Positions 24,123 to 32,017 of a stretch of 64,000 nucleotides of DNA are shown one piece after another. Made by a program: the position numbers and the translations under genes. The notes under the pieces were generated by a model. The model searched no databases and was not told the DNA's origin. It saw nothing but the letters and a program-made list of their open reading frames with translations. Numbering within the stretch: position 1 is the first letter of the stretch; the number at the start of each line of letters is the position of its first letter. The DNA is from Ruegeria_C sp041537925 (lineage in GTDB: Bacteria; Pseudomonadota; Alphaproteobacteria; Rhodobacterales; Rhodobacteraceae). Location: NCBI RefSeq assembly GCF_041537925.1, contig NZ_JBGOSH010000014.1, forward strand, positions 1 to 64,000. Reading direction: 5' to 3'.

Positions 24123-25750
24123 TGGCAATCACCTCAGCCAACCAGCTGGAACTGCTGCAAACCGCCGAGGCCGTGGCCCGGGAAAAGATGATCGATCCCG
24201 GTCTGGTGGTCGAGGCGATGGAAGAAAGCCTCGCCCGCGCCGCCAAGAGCCGCTATGGCGCCGAGATGGATATCCGCGTCAGCATCGACCGCAAGACCGG
24301 CAAGGCCACCTTTACCCGCGTCCGCACCGTGGTCGAGGATGAAGAGCTTGAGAACTATCAGGCCGAGTTCACCATGGAACAGGCCAAGCAATATTTGGAA
24401 AACCCTGCCGTGGGTGACCAGTACGTCGAAGAGGTGCCGCCGGTCGAAATGGGTCGCATCGCCGCACAATCGGCCAAGCAGGTGATCCTGCAGAAGGTGC
24501 GCGAAGCCGAACGCGACCGTCAGTACGAGGAATTCAAGGACCGCGCCGGCACCATCATCAACGGTCAGGTCAAGCGCGAAGAGTTCGGCAATGTGATCGT
24601 CGATATCGGAGGTGGCGAGGCTGTGCTGCGCCGCAACGACAAGATCGGTCGCGAAAGCTATCGCCCTAATGACCGTCTGCGCGCCTTTATCAAAGAGGTC
24701 CGTCGCGAGCCGCGCGGGCACCAGATCTTCCTGTCGCGCACCGCGCCGGAATTCATGGCCGAGCTGTTCAAGATGGAAGTGCCGGAAATCTATGACGGCA
24801 TTATCGACATCAAGGCGGTCGCCCGCGACCCCGGGTCGCGCGCCAAGATTGCCGTGATCTCTTATGACGGCTCGATCGATCCGGTCGGTGCCTGCGTTGG
24901 TATGCGTGGCAGCCGTGTGCAGGCGGTCGTCAACGAATTGCAGGGCGAAAAGATTGACATCATCCCGTGGAACGAAGATCAGCCAACCTTCCTGGTGAAC
25001 GCATTGCAACCCGCCGAGGTCAGCAAGGTCGTTCTGGACGAAGAAGCCGGCAAGATCGAAGTTGTCGTGCCCGAGGAACAACTGAGCCTCGCCATTGGCC
25101 GCCGCGGTCAGAACGTGCGTCTGGCCAGCCAACTGACCAATCTTGATATCGACATTATGACCGAGGCCGAAGAATCGGCCCGTCGCCAGAAGGAATTCGA
25201 GGCGCGCACCAGCCTGTTTATGGAAACACTGGATCTGGACGAGTTCTTTGCCCAGCTGCTGGTCTCCGAAGGCTTTGGCAATCTCGAAGAAGTCGCTTAT
25301 GTCGAACTGGACGAGTTGCTGGTCATCGATGGCGTCGACGAAGGCACTGCACAAGAACTTCAGGCCCGCGCCCGCGACTATCTGGAAGCGCAGGCCAAGC
25401 AGGCGCTGGACAACGCGCGCGCGCTGGGTGTCGAGGACAGCCTGGTTGAATTCGAGGGGCTCTCACCCCAGATGATCGAGGCGTTGGCCAAGGACGACGT
25501 CAAGACGCTGGAAGATTTTGCCACTTGCGCCGACTGGGAGCTGGCGGGCGGCTGGACCACGGTTGATGGCGAGCGCGTCAAGGATGACGGCATTCTGGAA
25601 CCGTTCGGCATGAGCCTCGAAGAAGCGCAATCCATGGTGATGACCGCACGCGTTCTGCTGGGCTGGGTTGATCCGGCCGAACTTGAGGCCGACGAAGAAG
25701 AGGTCGAGTCTGAGGAAGGCGAAGAAACCAGCGCGGAGGCCGGGGCCTGA
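24122..25750 (+). CDS. nusA: Transcription termination/antitermination factor NusA
   Basis: A 542-residue RNA polymerase-binding factor. Domain order: N-terminal polymerase-binding region (to about 135), S1 domain (INGQVKREEFGNVIVDIGG), KH1 (GACVGMRGSRVQAVVNEL) and KH2 (LSLAIGRRGQNVRLASQL), then two acidic helix-hairpin repeats and a very acidic end (EEEVESEEGEE). Length fits the proteobacterial form with the C-terminal repeats. Start ATG 24122 shares its A with the rimP TGA and has GAGGAG upstream. NusA may act on the leader terminator of its own operon (inference). Confidence 0.96.
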   Translation: MAITSANQLELLQTAEAVAREKMIDPGLVVEAMEESLARAAKSRYGAEMDIRVSIDRKTGKATFTRVRTVVEDEELENYQAEFTMEQAKQYLENPAVGDQYVEEVPPVEMGRIAAQSAKQVILQKVREAERDRQYEEFKDRAGTIINGQVKREEFGNVIVDIGGGEAVLRRNDKIGRESYRPNDRLRAFIKEVRREPRGHQIFLSRTAPEFMAELFKMEVPEIYDGIIDIKAVARDPGSRAKIAVISYDGSIDPVGACVGMRGSRVQAVVNELQGEKIDIIPWNEDQPTFLVNALQPAEVSKVVLDEEAGKIEVVVPEEQLSLAIGRRGQNVRLASQLTNLDIDIMTEAEESARRQKEFEARTSLFMETLDLDEFFAQLLVSEGFGNLEEVAYVELDELLVIDGVDEGTAQELQARARDYLEAQAKQALDNARALGVEDSLVEFEGLSPQMIEALAKDDVKTLEDFATCADWELAGGWTTVDGERVKDDGILEPFGMSLEEAQSMVMTARVLLGWVDPAELEADEEEVESEEGEETSAEAGA

Positions 25751-25773
25751 TCTCAGGCCCGGTTGGGGTCCTG

Positions 25774-26397
25774 ATGAGCCGCGGTGGCGCCTCAAAAGAC
25801 CGGTCGGACGGTCCCGAACGCAAATGCGTCGCCACGGGTGAGGTGCGTCCTAAATATGGACTCATCCGCTTTGTTGCCGGTCCGGACGGCACGGTTGTGC
25901 CCGATGTGATGGGCAAGCTGCCGGGGCGGGGCGTCTATGTCGCGGCGGACCGCGCGGCTCTGCAGCGAGCAGTGGACAAGAAGCTGTTCAGCCGCGGCCT
26001 GAAGATGCAGGCCAGCGTCCCGGACGGTCTGATCGACGAACTGGAACGGCAATTGTCGCGCCGCGTCGTCGACCTGCTGAGCCTGGCACGCAAGTCGGGT
26101 GATGCGGTGGCGGGCTTTGAGAAGGTCAAGACCTGGCTCGACAAGGAAGAGGCTCAGGTTCTGCTTCAGGCCAGCGATGGATCGGCGCGCGGAAAGACGA
26201 AATTGAGCACGCCGCATTTCGGTAAATACATCGGCTGGCTCACGGCGGACGAATTGGGCATGGCATTTGGTCGCCAAACAATGATACATGCGGCGCTGGC
26301 CTCTGGTGGACTCGCCAAACGTGTTGTAGAGGAAGCGCAGCGCCTGCGTGGCTTGCGCGAAACGGATGACGGCGGCAACGGCCGCACGGAAGGGTAA
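25774..26397 (+). CDS. YlxR-L7Ae fusion RNA-binding protein
   Basis: A 207-residue protein with a YlxR (DUF448) domain at residues about 15-85 (ERKCVATGEVRPKYGLIRFV, LPGRGVYVAADRAALQRAV) fused to an L7Ae/YlxQ-type domain at about 95-185 (LLSLARKSGDAVAGFEKV). Both parts are RNA-binding families, and in Firmicutes they are separate genes between nusA and infB. The fusion is common in Alphaproteobacteria. Its exact role in ribosome biogenesis or transcription is not settled. Confidence 0.9.
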   Translation: MSRGGASKDRSDGPERKCVATGEVRPKYGLIRFVAGPDGTVVPDVMGKLPGRGVYVAADRAALQRAVDKKLFSRGLKMQASVPDGLIDELERQLSRRVVDLLSLARKSGDAVAGFEKVKTWLDKEEAQVLLQASDGSARGKTKLSTPHFGKYIGWLTADELGMAFGRQTMIHAALASGGLAKRVVEEAQRLRGLRETDDGGNGRTEG

Positions 26398-26406
26398 GTA
26401 AGCTTG

Positions 26407-28896
26407 ATGAGCGATAGTGACGGCAAAAAGACATTGGGTCTGCGTGGGGCGCCCCGCTCGGGGAATGTGAAACAGAGTTTCAGCCACGGACGGACCAAGA
26501 ATGTCGTGGTGGAAACCAAGCGCAAGCGCGTTGTGGTCCCCAAGCCCGGTGCGTCAAAGCCCGGGGCCGGGTCCTCTGCGCCGTCGGGTGATCCATCGCG
26601 TCGCCCCGCCGGGATCTCTGATGCCGAGATGGCCCGCCGCCTGAAGGCGGTCCAGGCCGCCAAGGCACGCGAGGCCGAAGAAACCGCGCGCCGTGCCGCT
26701 GAAGAAAAAGCGCGCGCCGAAGATCGCGAGCGGCGCCGGGCCGAGGCCGAGGCGAAGGAACGCGAGCAGCGCGAGGCCGAAGAGCGCGCCAAGCAAAAAG
26801 CCGCCGACGAGGAGCGCCAACGCAAGGAATCCGAGGAAAACGCCCGTCGCGCCGCGGCCGAAGCGGCCACGGCCAAAGAGGCACCCAAGCCGGAGCAGCG
26901 CAGCGCACCCACCGGTGGTCGACCCGCGCCCAGCGAAGCCCCGCGTCGCGAGCGCGAACAGCGCCAGACGCGCGGCAAGGGCCGTGACGACAACCGCCGC
27001 TCGGGCAAGCTGACGCTGAACCAGGCTCTGTCGGGTGGCGAAGGCAACCGGCAGAAATCGCTGGCCGCGATGAAGCGCAAGCAGGAACGCGCCCGGCAAA
27101 AAGCCATGGGCGGCTCGGTCGAGCGTGAAAAGGTGATTCGCGACGTGCAGGTGCCGGAAACCATCGTTGTGTCCGAACTGGCCAACCGCATGGCCGAACG
27201 GGTCGGAGACGTGGTCAAATCGCTCATGAACATGGGCATGATGGTCACTCAGAACCAATCGATCGACGCAGACACTGCCGAACTGATCATTGAGGAATTC
27301 GGCCATAACGTTGTACGTGTGTCCGATGCCGATGTCGAAGATGTCATCGCCGATATCGAGGACAAGGACGACGATCTGGAACCGCGCCCTGCGGTCATCA
27401 CCATCATGGGCCATGTCGACCACGGCAAGACCTCGCTGCTAGATGCGATCCGCGACGCCAAGGTTGTTGCCGGCGAAGCGGGCGGCATCACCCAGCATAT
27501 CGGTGCCTATCAGGTCAAAACCGATGGTGGTGCCACGCTGACCTTCCTCGATACACCGGGCCACGCGGCCTTTACCTCGATGCGGTCGCGCGGGGCACAG
27601 GTGACAGATATCGTTGTGCTTGTAGTGGCGGCCGATGACGCGGTCATGCCACAGACCATCGAGGCCATCAATCACGCCAAGGCGGCCGAAGTACCGATGA
27701 TCGTGGCGATCAATAAAGTCGACAAACCCGACGCCAACCCAGACAAAGTGCGCACTGACCTGCTGCAGCATGAGGTGATCGTCGAAAAGATGTCGGGTGA
27801 GGTTCAGGACGTCGAAGTGTCCGCCATCACCGGTCAGGGTCTGGACGAGTTGCTTGAAGCGATCGCGCTGCAGGCCGAGATTCTGGAGCTGAAGGCCAAT
27901 TCCGACCGCGCCGCCCAAGGCGCAGTGATCGAGGCGCAGCTGGATGTGGGCCGTGGCCCCGTCGCGACCGTTCTGGTTCAGAAAGGCACATTGCGTCAGG
28001 GCGACATCTTTGTTGTGGGTGAGCAATATGGCAAGGTCCGTGCGCTTATCAACGACAAGGGCGACCGGGTGAAAGAAGCCGGGCCATCGGTTCCGGTGGA
28101 GGTTCTTGGCCTTAACGGGACACCCGAGGCCGGGGACGTTCTGAACGTGACCTCGACCGAAGCGCAGGCCCGCGAGATCGCGGATTACCGCGAACAGGCC
28201 GCCAAGGACAAACGCGCCGCCGCCGGTGCCGCGACCACGCTTGAACAGTTGATGCAGAAGGCCAAGGAAGACGAAAGCGTCTCCGAGCTGCCGATTCTGG
28301 TCAAGGCGGATGTGCAGGGTTCGGCCGAGGCCATCGTTCAGGCGATGGAAAAGATCGGCAATGACGAAGTGCGCGTGCGCGTGCTGCATTCCGGCGTCGG
28401 TGCCATTACTGAAACCGATATCGGTCTGGCCGAAGCCTCGGGCGCGCCCGTCATGGGCTTCAACGTGCGGGCCAATACCTCGGCGCGGAACACGGCGAAC
28501 CAGAAAGGTGTCGAGATCCGGTATTACTCGGTGATCTATGATCTTGTGGACGACGTCAAAGCCGCCGCTTCAGGTCTGCTGAGCGCCGAGATCAAGGAAA
28601 ACTTCATCGGCTATGCCGAGATCAAGGACGTATTCAAGGTCTCTAATGTCGGCAAGGTTGCGGGCTGTCTGGTCACCGAAGGTGTCGCCCGTCGTTCGGC
28701 CGGTGTGCGACTGCTGCGCGACAACGTGGTGATCCACGAAGGCACGCTGAAGACGCTCAAACGCTTCAAGGACGAAGTGGCCGAGGTTCAGTCGGGTCAG
28801 GAATGCGGTATGGCGTTCGAGAACTACGACGATATTCGCAAGGGCGACGTCATCGAGATCTTCGAGCGCGAAGAAGTCACTCGCACGCTGGACTGA
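26407..28896 (+). CDS. infB: Translation initiation factor IF-2
   Basis: An 829-residue GTPase that places initiator tRNA on the 30S subunit. A highly charged Arg/Glu/Lys/Ala helix (residues about 75-170) precedes the IF2_N domain, then the G domain: GHVDHGKTSLLDAIR (G1), DTPGHAAF (G3) and NKVDK (G4). Domains II-IV and the fMet-tRNA-binding C-terminus follow. Start ATG 26407; a TTG one codon upstream is ignored. It ends the operon, 24 bases before the hairpin at 28921. Confidence 0.97.
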   Translation: MSDSDGKKTLGLRGAPRSGNVKQSFSHGRTKNVVVETKRKRVVVPKPGASKPGAGSSAPSGDPSRRPAGISDAEMARRLKAVQAAKAREAEETARRAAEEKARAEDRERRRAEAEAKEREQREAEERAKQKAADEERQRKESEENARRAAAEAATAKEAPKPEQRSAPTGGRPAPSEAPRREREQRQTRGKGRDDNRRSGKLTLNQALSGGEGNRQKSLAAMKRKQERARQKAMGGSVEREKVIRDVQVPETIVVSELANRMAERVGDVVKSLMNMGMMVTQNQSIDADTAELIIEEFGHNVVRVSDADVEDVIADIEDKDDDLEPRPAVITIMGHVDHGKTSLLDAIRDAKVVAGEAGGITQHIGAYQVKTDGGATLTFLDTPGHAAFTSMRSRGAQVTDIVVLVVAADDAVMPQTIEAINHAKAAEVPMIVAINKVDKPDANPDKVRTDLLQHEVIVEKMSGEVQDVEVSAITGQGLDELLEAIALQAEILELKANSDRAAQGAVIEAQLDVGRGPVATVLVQKGTLRQGDIFVVGEQYGKVRALINDKGDRVKEAGPSVPVEVLGLNGTPEAGDVLNVTSTEAQAREIADYREQAAKDKRAAAGAATTLEQLMQKAKEDESVSELPILVKADVQGSAEAIVQAMEKIGNDEVRVRVLHSGVGAITETDIGLAEASGAPVMGFNVRANTSARNTANQKGVEIRYYSVIYDLVDDVKAAASGLLSAEIKENFIGYAEIKDVFKVSNVGKVAGCLVTEGVARRSAGVRLLRDNVVIHEGTLKTLKRFKDEVAEVQSGQECGMAFENYDDIRKGDVIEIFEREEVTRTLD

Positions 28897-28920
28897 CCTG
28901 TCCCGACGTGTTGAAACAAA

Positions 28921-28946
28921 AGGGGTTGGCCGATGGGCCAACCCCT
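28921..28946. terminator. Strong hairpin between infB and the 44-codon gene (convergent)
   Basis: AGGGGTTGGCC, 4-base loop, GGCCAACCCCT: a perfect 11-bp stem. On the minus strand it is followed by TTTGTTTC, so it is an intrinsic terminator for the small leftward gene. On the plus strand no T-run follows, though it probably also ends infB transcripts. Confidence 0.85.
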
Positions 28947-28975
28947 AGTCATGTGAGTGGCGGTGTGCCGTTTCG

Positions 28976-29110
28976 TCAGGCCGCAGCCTTGACCGGACGT
29001 CCAGCAAAATGCTTCTTGCCGATCTTCACTTCGATACGTCCATCGGCAAGCGCGCGCACATATGTGCCCTGTACGAACACACACGTACCAATCGTAATTG
29101 TACGTAGCAC
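28976..29110 (-). CDS. Small 44-residue protein of unknown function
   Basis: A short gene easily missed by length filters. The GTG at 29110 has GGGAGG seven bases upstream and an open frame of 44 codons ending in TGA. The product starts with hydrophobic LRTITIGTCVFVQGTYV, followed by ALADGRIEVKIGKK and a basic end (HFAGRPVKAAA). This looks like one small beta-rich domain with the pattern G-x-I-x-V-x-I-G-x-K-x-F-x-G-R-P. Supporting signs are the ribosome site, the 5' hairpin, a TATAGT box and a dedicated terminator. I do not recognise the family with certainty and assign no function. A longer frame over the same bases has no such signals. Confidence 0.72.
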   Translation of the reverse strand: MLRTITIGTCVFVQGTYVRALADGRIEVKIGKKHFAGRPVKAAA

Positions 29111-29121
29111 GTGACATCCTC

Positions 29122-29151
29122 CCAAATTGCCATTTGGATGAATTCACTATA
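29122..29151 (-). promoter_or_regulatory. Promoter -10 box and 5' leader hairpin of the 44-codon gene
   Basis: On the minus strand TATAGT (29151-29146) would start a transcript near 29139. The first bases then form CCAAAT-GGCA-ATTTGG (29137-29122), immediately followed by GAGG of the ribosome site. No good -35 box is visible. A hairpin touching the ribosome site could tune translation or message life. Confidence 0.5.
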
Positions 29152-29303
29152 CACGAAAAAACCGCAAATGGACACTGTTTAGCGTCAGGTTGCCAAACGG
29201 AGCGCGCGCTAACGTCCCACATGTAGCGTGTGGAGTCTATTCCGCGACGAAATGTCGAGAGAAGCTGGGATCGGAATGCAACCAAAAGACGCGGGTGGTC
29301 AGA

Positions 29304-29702
29304 TCACAGCCAATCTCTCAGGATCGGAATGAGCGGAATATCAGCAGGCGGCATCGGATAGTCGCGCAGGTCATTCGGACGGACCCATTTCAACCTCTGG
29401 CCTTCATTGGATTGCGGGATGCCCTCCCATTTCCGGCAGGCAAACAACGGCATGAGAAGGTGAAAGTCATCATAGCCGTGGCTCGCGAAAGTGAGCGGCG
29501 CAAGGCAGGATTTCCAGGTGTTGATGCCCAGTTCTTCTTCCAGTTCGCGGATCAGCGCCATTTCGGGCGTTTCACCTGGTTCGACCTTGCCACCCGGAAA
29601 CTCCCATAGCCCGGCCATGGATTTTCCCTCGGGGCGTTGCGCCAACAGCACCCGGCCATCGGGATCAATCAGCGCAACGGCCGAGACAAGTACAATATTC
29701 AT
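29304..29702 (-). CDS. mutT: 8-oxo-dGTP diphosphatase, MutT-type Nudix hydrolase
   Basis: A 132-residue Nudix hydrolase. The Nudix box GX5EX7REUXEEXGU is complete: GGKVEPGETPEMALIRELEEELGI (shown in part: GGKVEPGETPEMA, then RELEEELGI). LLAQRPEGKSMAGLWEFPGG is the standard MutT lead-in. It would clear oxidised guanine nucleotides from the pool. Start ATG 29702 lies 56 bases after the argJ stop, on the same strand, so the two may be co-transcribed. The longer frame to 30020 overlaps argJ and is rejected. Confidence 0.92.
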   Translation of the reverse strand: MNIVLVSAVALIDPDGRVLLAQRPEGKSMAGLWEFPGGKVEPGETPEMALIRELEEELGINTWKSCLAPLTFASHGYDDFHLLMPLFACRKWEGIPQSNEGQRLKWVRPNDLRDYPMPPADIPLIPILRDWL

Positions 29703-29758
29703 TGTCACAATCCCGGACGCAAAACCGGGTTCCACTTTTTGCGGGGCGTGCTCCGGTT

Positions 29759-30985
29759 TCACGACCGGTAATCCGCGTTGATCTCGATATATCCGTGGGT
29801 CAGATCGCAAGTCCAGACCGTGGCCTTGCCCGCGCCCAGCCCCAGATCGATGGCGATCACCAGATCTTGCGCCTTCATATAGGCGGCGGCGTCTTCTTCG
29901 CGGTAATCCGGGCTGACCCAGCCCTTTTCCGCCACCAAAATATCCCCGAACGAGATGCTCAGCATGTCCCGGTCCGCCGTGGCCCCCGATTTGCCGATCG
30001 CCATCACCACCCGGCCCCAATTGGCGTCCTCTCCGGCGATGGCGGTTTTGACTAGCGGAGAATTGGCCACCGACAGGCCATGGGTCTTGGCCTCTGCATC
30101 CGAAACAGCGCCGGTGACGCGGATTTCGATGAATTTGGTCGCGCCTTCGCCGTCCCGCACCACCAGATGCGCCAACTCGCGCATCACCTGCTCAAGTGCT
30201 GCATCAAACCGGGCAACGCCTGTCGCATCCACGCCCGCAGCACCGGTAGCGCAGACCAGCAGGCTGTCCGAAGTCGAAGTGTCGCTGTCGACCGTGATGC
30301 AGTTGAACGTTCGATCCGCCATGGCCGAAACCGCGCTTTGCAACGCCGCCTGATCATAGCCCGCATCGGTGAAGATATAGACCAGCATCGTCGCCATATC
30401 GGGCGCAATCATGCCCGATCCCTTGGCCATACCGGCGATGGACACCGTCTTGCCATCGACCTCGACTTGCGCGCTTGCTCCTTTTGCGAAAGTGTCGGTG
30501 GTCATGATCGCCCGCGCGGCATCTTCGATAGCGTCGCCCGACAGGCCCGCGTTCAGGTCGTTTATCTGCGACACGATTCGGTCATGGGGCAACGGCTCGC
30601 CAATAACCCCCGTCGAAGCGGTGAAGACGCGCTGCTCAGGTACTCCGGTTGTCTCGGCCACCGCCTTGGTCACCTCGGCGACCGAGGCCTGCCCGTATTG
30701 GCCGGTAAACGCATTGGCATTGCCCGAATTCACAAGGATCGCGGCGGGGCCAGAGCTTCCCCCACCCAGTTTCTGCTGACAGTCCAGCACCGGAGCCGCG
30801 CGCGTCGAGGAGCGGGTGAAAACACCCGCGACCGACGTGCCCGCATCGAGAACCGCCAGCATCACATCAGTGCGCCCGGCATATTTGACGCCCGCCGCGG
30901 CGGTGGCAAAGCGCACGCCGCCAAGCCGCGGCAGGTCTGGAAAACGCGCGGGCGCCAGCGGCGAAACCTTGGTGATTGTCGCCAA
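29759..30985 (-). CDS. argJ: Bifunctional ornithine acetyltransferase / N-acetylglutamate synthase ArgJ
   Basis: A 408-residue arginine-biosynthesis enzyme that moves acetyl from N-acetylornithine to glutamate, and may also acetylate glutamate. The self-cleavage site is in GSGMIAPDMATML, with cut between Ala and Thr giving alpha and beta chains. Also visible are ILVNSGNANAFTG and the late NCITVDSDTSTSD. Start is TTG 30985, unusual but supported by AGGAG eight bases upstream and by MATITKVSPLAP matching family N-termini. It is only 5 bases after the isomerase stop. Whether it is mono- or bifunctional cannot be told from sequence. Confidence 0.93.
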   Translation of the reverse strand: MATITKVSPLAPARFPDLPRLGGVRFATAAAGVKYAGRTDVMLAVLDAGTSVAGVFTRSSTRAAPVLDCQQKLGGGSSGPAAILVNSGNANAFTGQYGQASVAEVTKAVAETTGVPEQRVFTASTGVIGEPLPHDRIVSQINDLNAGLSGDAIEDAARAIMTTDTFAKGASAQVEVDGKTVSIAGMAKGSGMIAPDMATMLVYIFTDAGYDQAALQSAVSAMADRTFNCITVDSDTSTSDSLLVCATGAAGVDATGVARFDAALEQVMRELAHLVVRDGEGATKFIEIRVTGAVSDAEAKTHGLSVANSPLVKTAIAGEDANWGRVVMAIGKSGATADRDMLSISFGDILVAEKGWVSPDYREEDAAAYMKAQDLVIAIDLGLGAGKATVWTCDLTHGYIEINADYRS

Positions 30986-30990
30986 AGCGC

Positions 30991-31842
30991 TTACTCCTGC
31001 ACGAGGTCGAGCTGCTTGAGCATCTCGGGTGTCAGGCCTTCGACCTCGGGGCGTTCCACTGTTGCGGACTGGGTCAGCTCCGCCACTTTCGCCTCGATCA
31101 CCTCGCGTTGGATCTGCTGCGCCAGATCGCCGCGCACATCGTCCAGCGCAGGGGCCTGGGATTTGCGCTTGTCTTTCAGGTTGATCAGATGCCAGCCGAA
31201 CTGCGTCTTCACCGGGTCCGAGACCTGGCCGGGTTCCAGCGCCATCACTGCCTGTTCGAACTCGGGCACCATCTGGCCCGGCCCGAACCAGCCAAGCGCA
31301 CCGCCATTGGGGCCCGAAGGCCCGGTGGATTTCTCTTTCGCGGTTTCCGCAAAATCTGCCCCCTCGTCCAGCTCACCTTTGATCGCCTTGGCCTCATCCT
31401 CGGTTTCGACCAGGATGTGGGCGGCGTCATATTCATCGGCACCGGCCCAATCATTGAACTGTGCGTCATAGGCCGCCTGCAGCGCCTCGTCGGTCACCGC
31501 CTCTGCGGTTAGCCGGTCGATCATGGTGGCGGCCAGCAGCGAGCGTTTCTCGTTTTCCAGCGTCAGCGCGATCTGGCGCGGCATCTCGTCGCCCAGCGCC
31601 TCGCGCAGCAGGTTCTGCTGGATTAGTTGATCGAGAATGGCGTCATACAGCACCTGATCCTCGACCTGCTGGTATTGCTGGGGCAGCGCGGCCCGCGCCA
31701 GGATCAGATGGCCCAGCGTGATGTCTTCGCCGTTGACAGTTGCGACAACAGTATCGGCATCGGGCTGGTTTTGTGCAGTCGCAGGCAGCGCCATCACCGC
31801 CGCAAGGGCCAAAGCTGGCAGAAAAGTGAAGCCTTTGGGCAT
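30991..31842 (-). CDS. Periplasmic parvulin-type peptidyl-prolyl isomerase
   Basis: A 283-residue secreted chaperone of the SurA/PrsA type. Signal peptide FLPALALAAVMALPATA; an N-terminal helical chaperone region with an LDQLIQQNLL motif; a parvulin domain at about residues 135-235, with AAHILVETEDEAKAI, GPNGGALGWFGPGQMVPEF and TQFGWHLINL. It would catalyse cis-trans prolyl isomerisation on exported proteins. It is the first gene before argJ and is divergent from secA, so a shared 175-base promoter region serves both directions. Confidence 0.9.
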   Translation of the reverse strand: MPKGFTFLPALALAAVMALPATAQNQPDADTVVATVNGEDITLGHLILARAALPQQYQQVEDQVLYDAILDQLIQQNLLREALGDEMPRQIALTLENEKRSLLAATMIDRLTAEAVTDEALQAAYDAQFNDWAGADEYDAAHILVETEDEAKAIKGELDEGADFAETAKEKSTGPSGPNGGALGWFGPGQMVPEFEQAVMALEPGQVSDPVKTQFGWHLINLKDKRKSQAPALDDVRGDLAQQIQREVIEAKVAELTQSATVERPEVEGLTPEMLKQLDLVQE

Positions 31843-31880
31843 GTATTCATCCTATATTCAGACCACGACAGGGCGCGGCG

Positions 31881-31909
31881 TTGACACTCTTAGACCTGCC
31901 GCTTACATC
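31881..31909 (+). promoter_or_regulatory. Possible secA promoter
   Basis: A perfect TTGACA -35 box is followed 17 bases later by TACATC, a weak -10. It lies about 110 bases before the secA ATG. No SecM-like leader peptide was recognised. Confidence 0.35.
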
Positions 31910-32017
31910 GCTTTGAAGCCTTGGACAGGGCCGCCTTCACCCCCCGTATCTATGGGTTGCGCGCAGGGCGGGCAAGCCTGTCGCAACCTCGATAAGAATA
32001 GATCCGCTGGAGTGAAC

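Noticed and set aside
28824..29285. Longer leftward frame over the 44-codon gene
   Set aside because: No ribosome site; Cys/Trp/Arg-rich product without family features; the shorter GTG frame has all signals.
29111..29303. Possible small RNA in the 193-base gap before mutT
   Set aside because: Only the 5' leader elements of the 44-codon gene were recognisable; no tRNA or sRNA fold seen.
31718..32017. 100-codon extension of secA
   Set aside because: Antisense to the isomerase gene; SecA N-termini match the ATG at 32018, which has a ribosome site.
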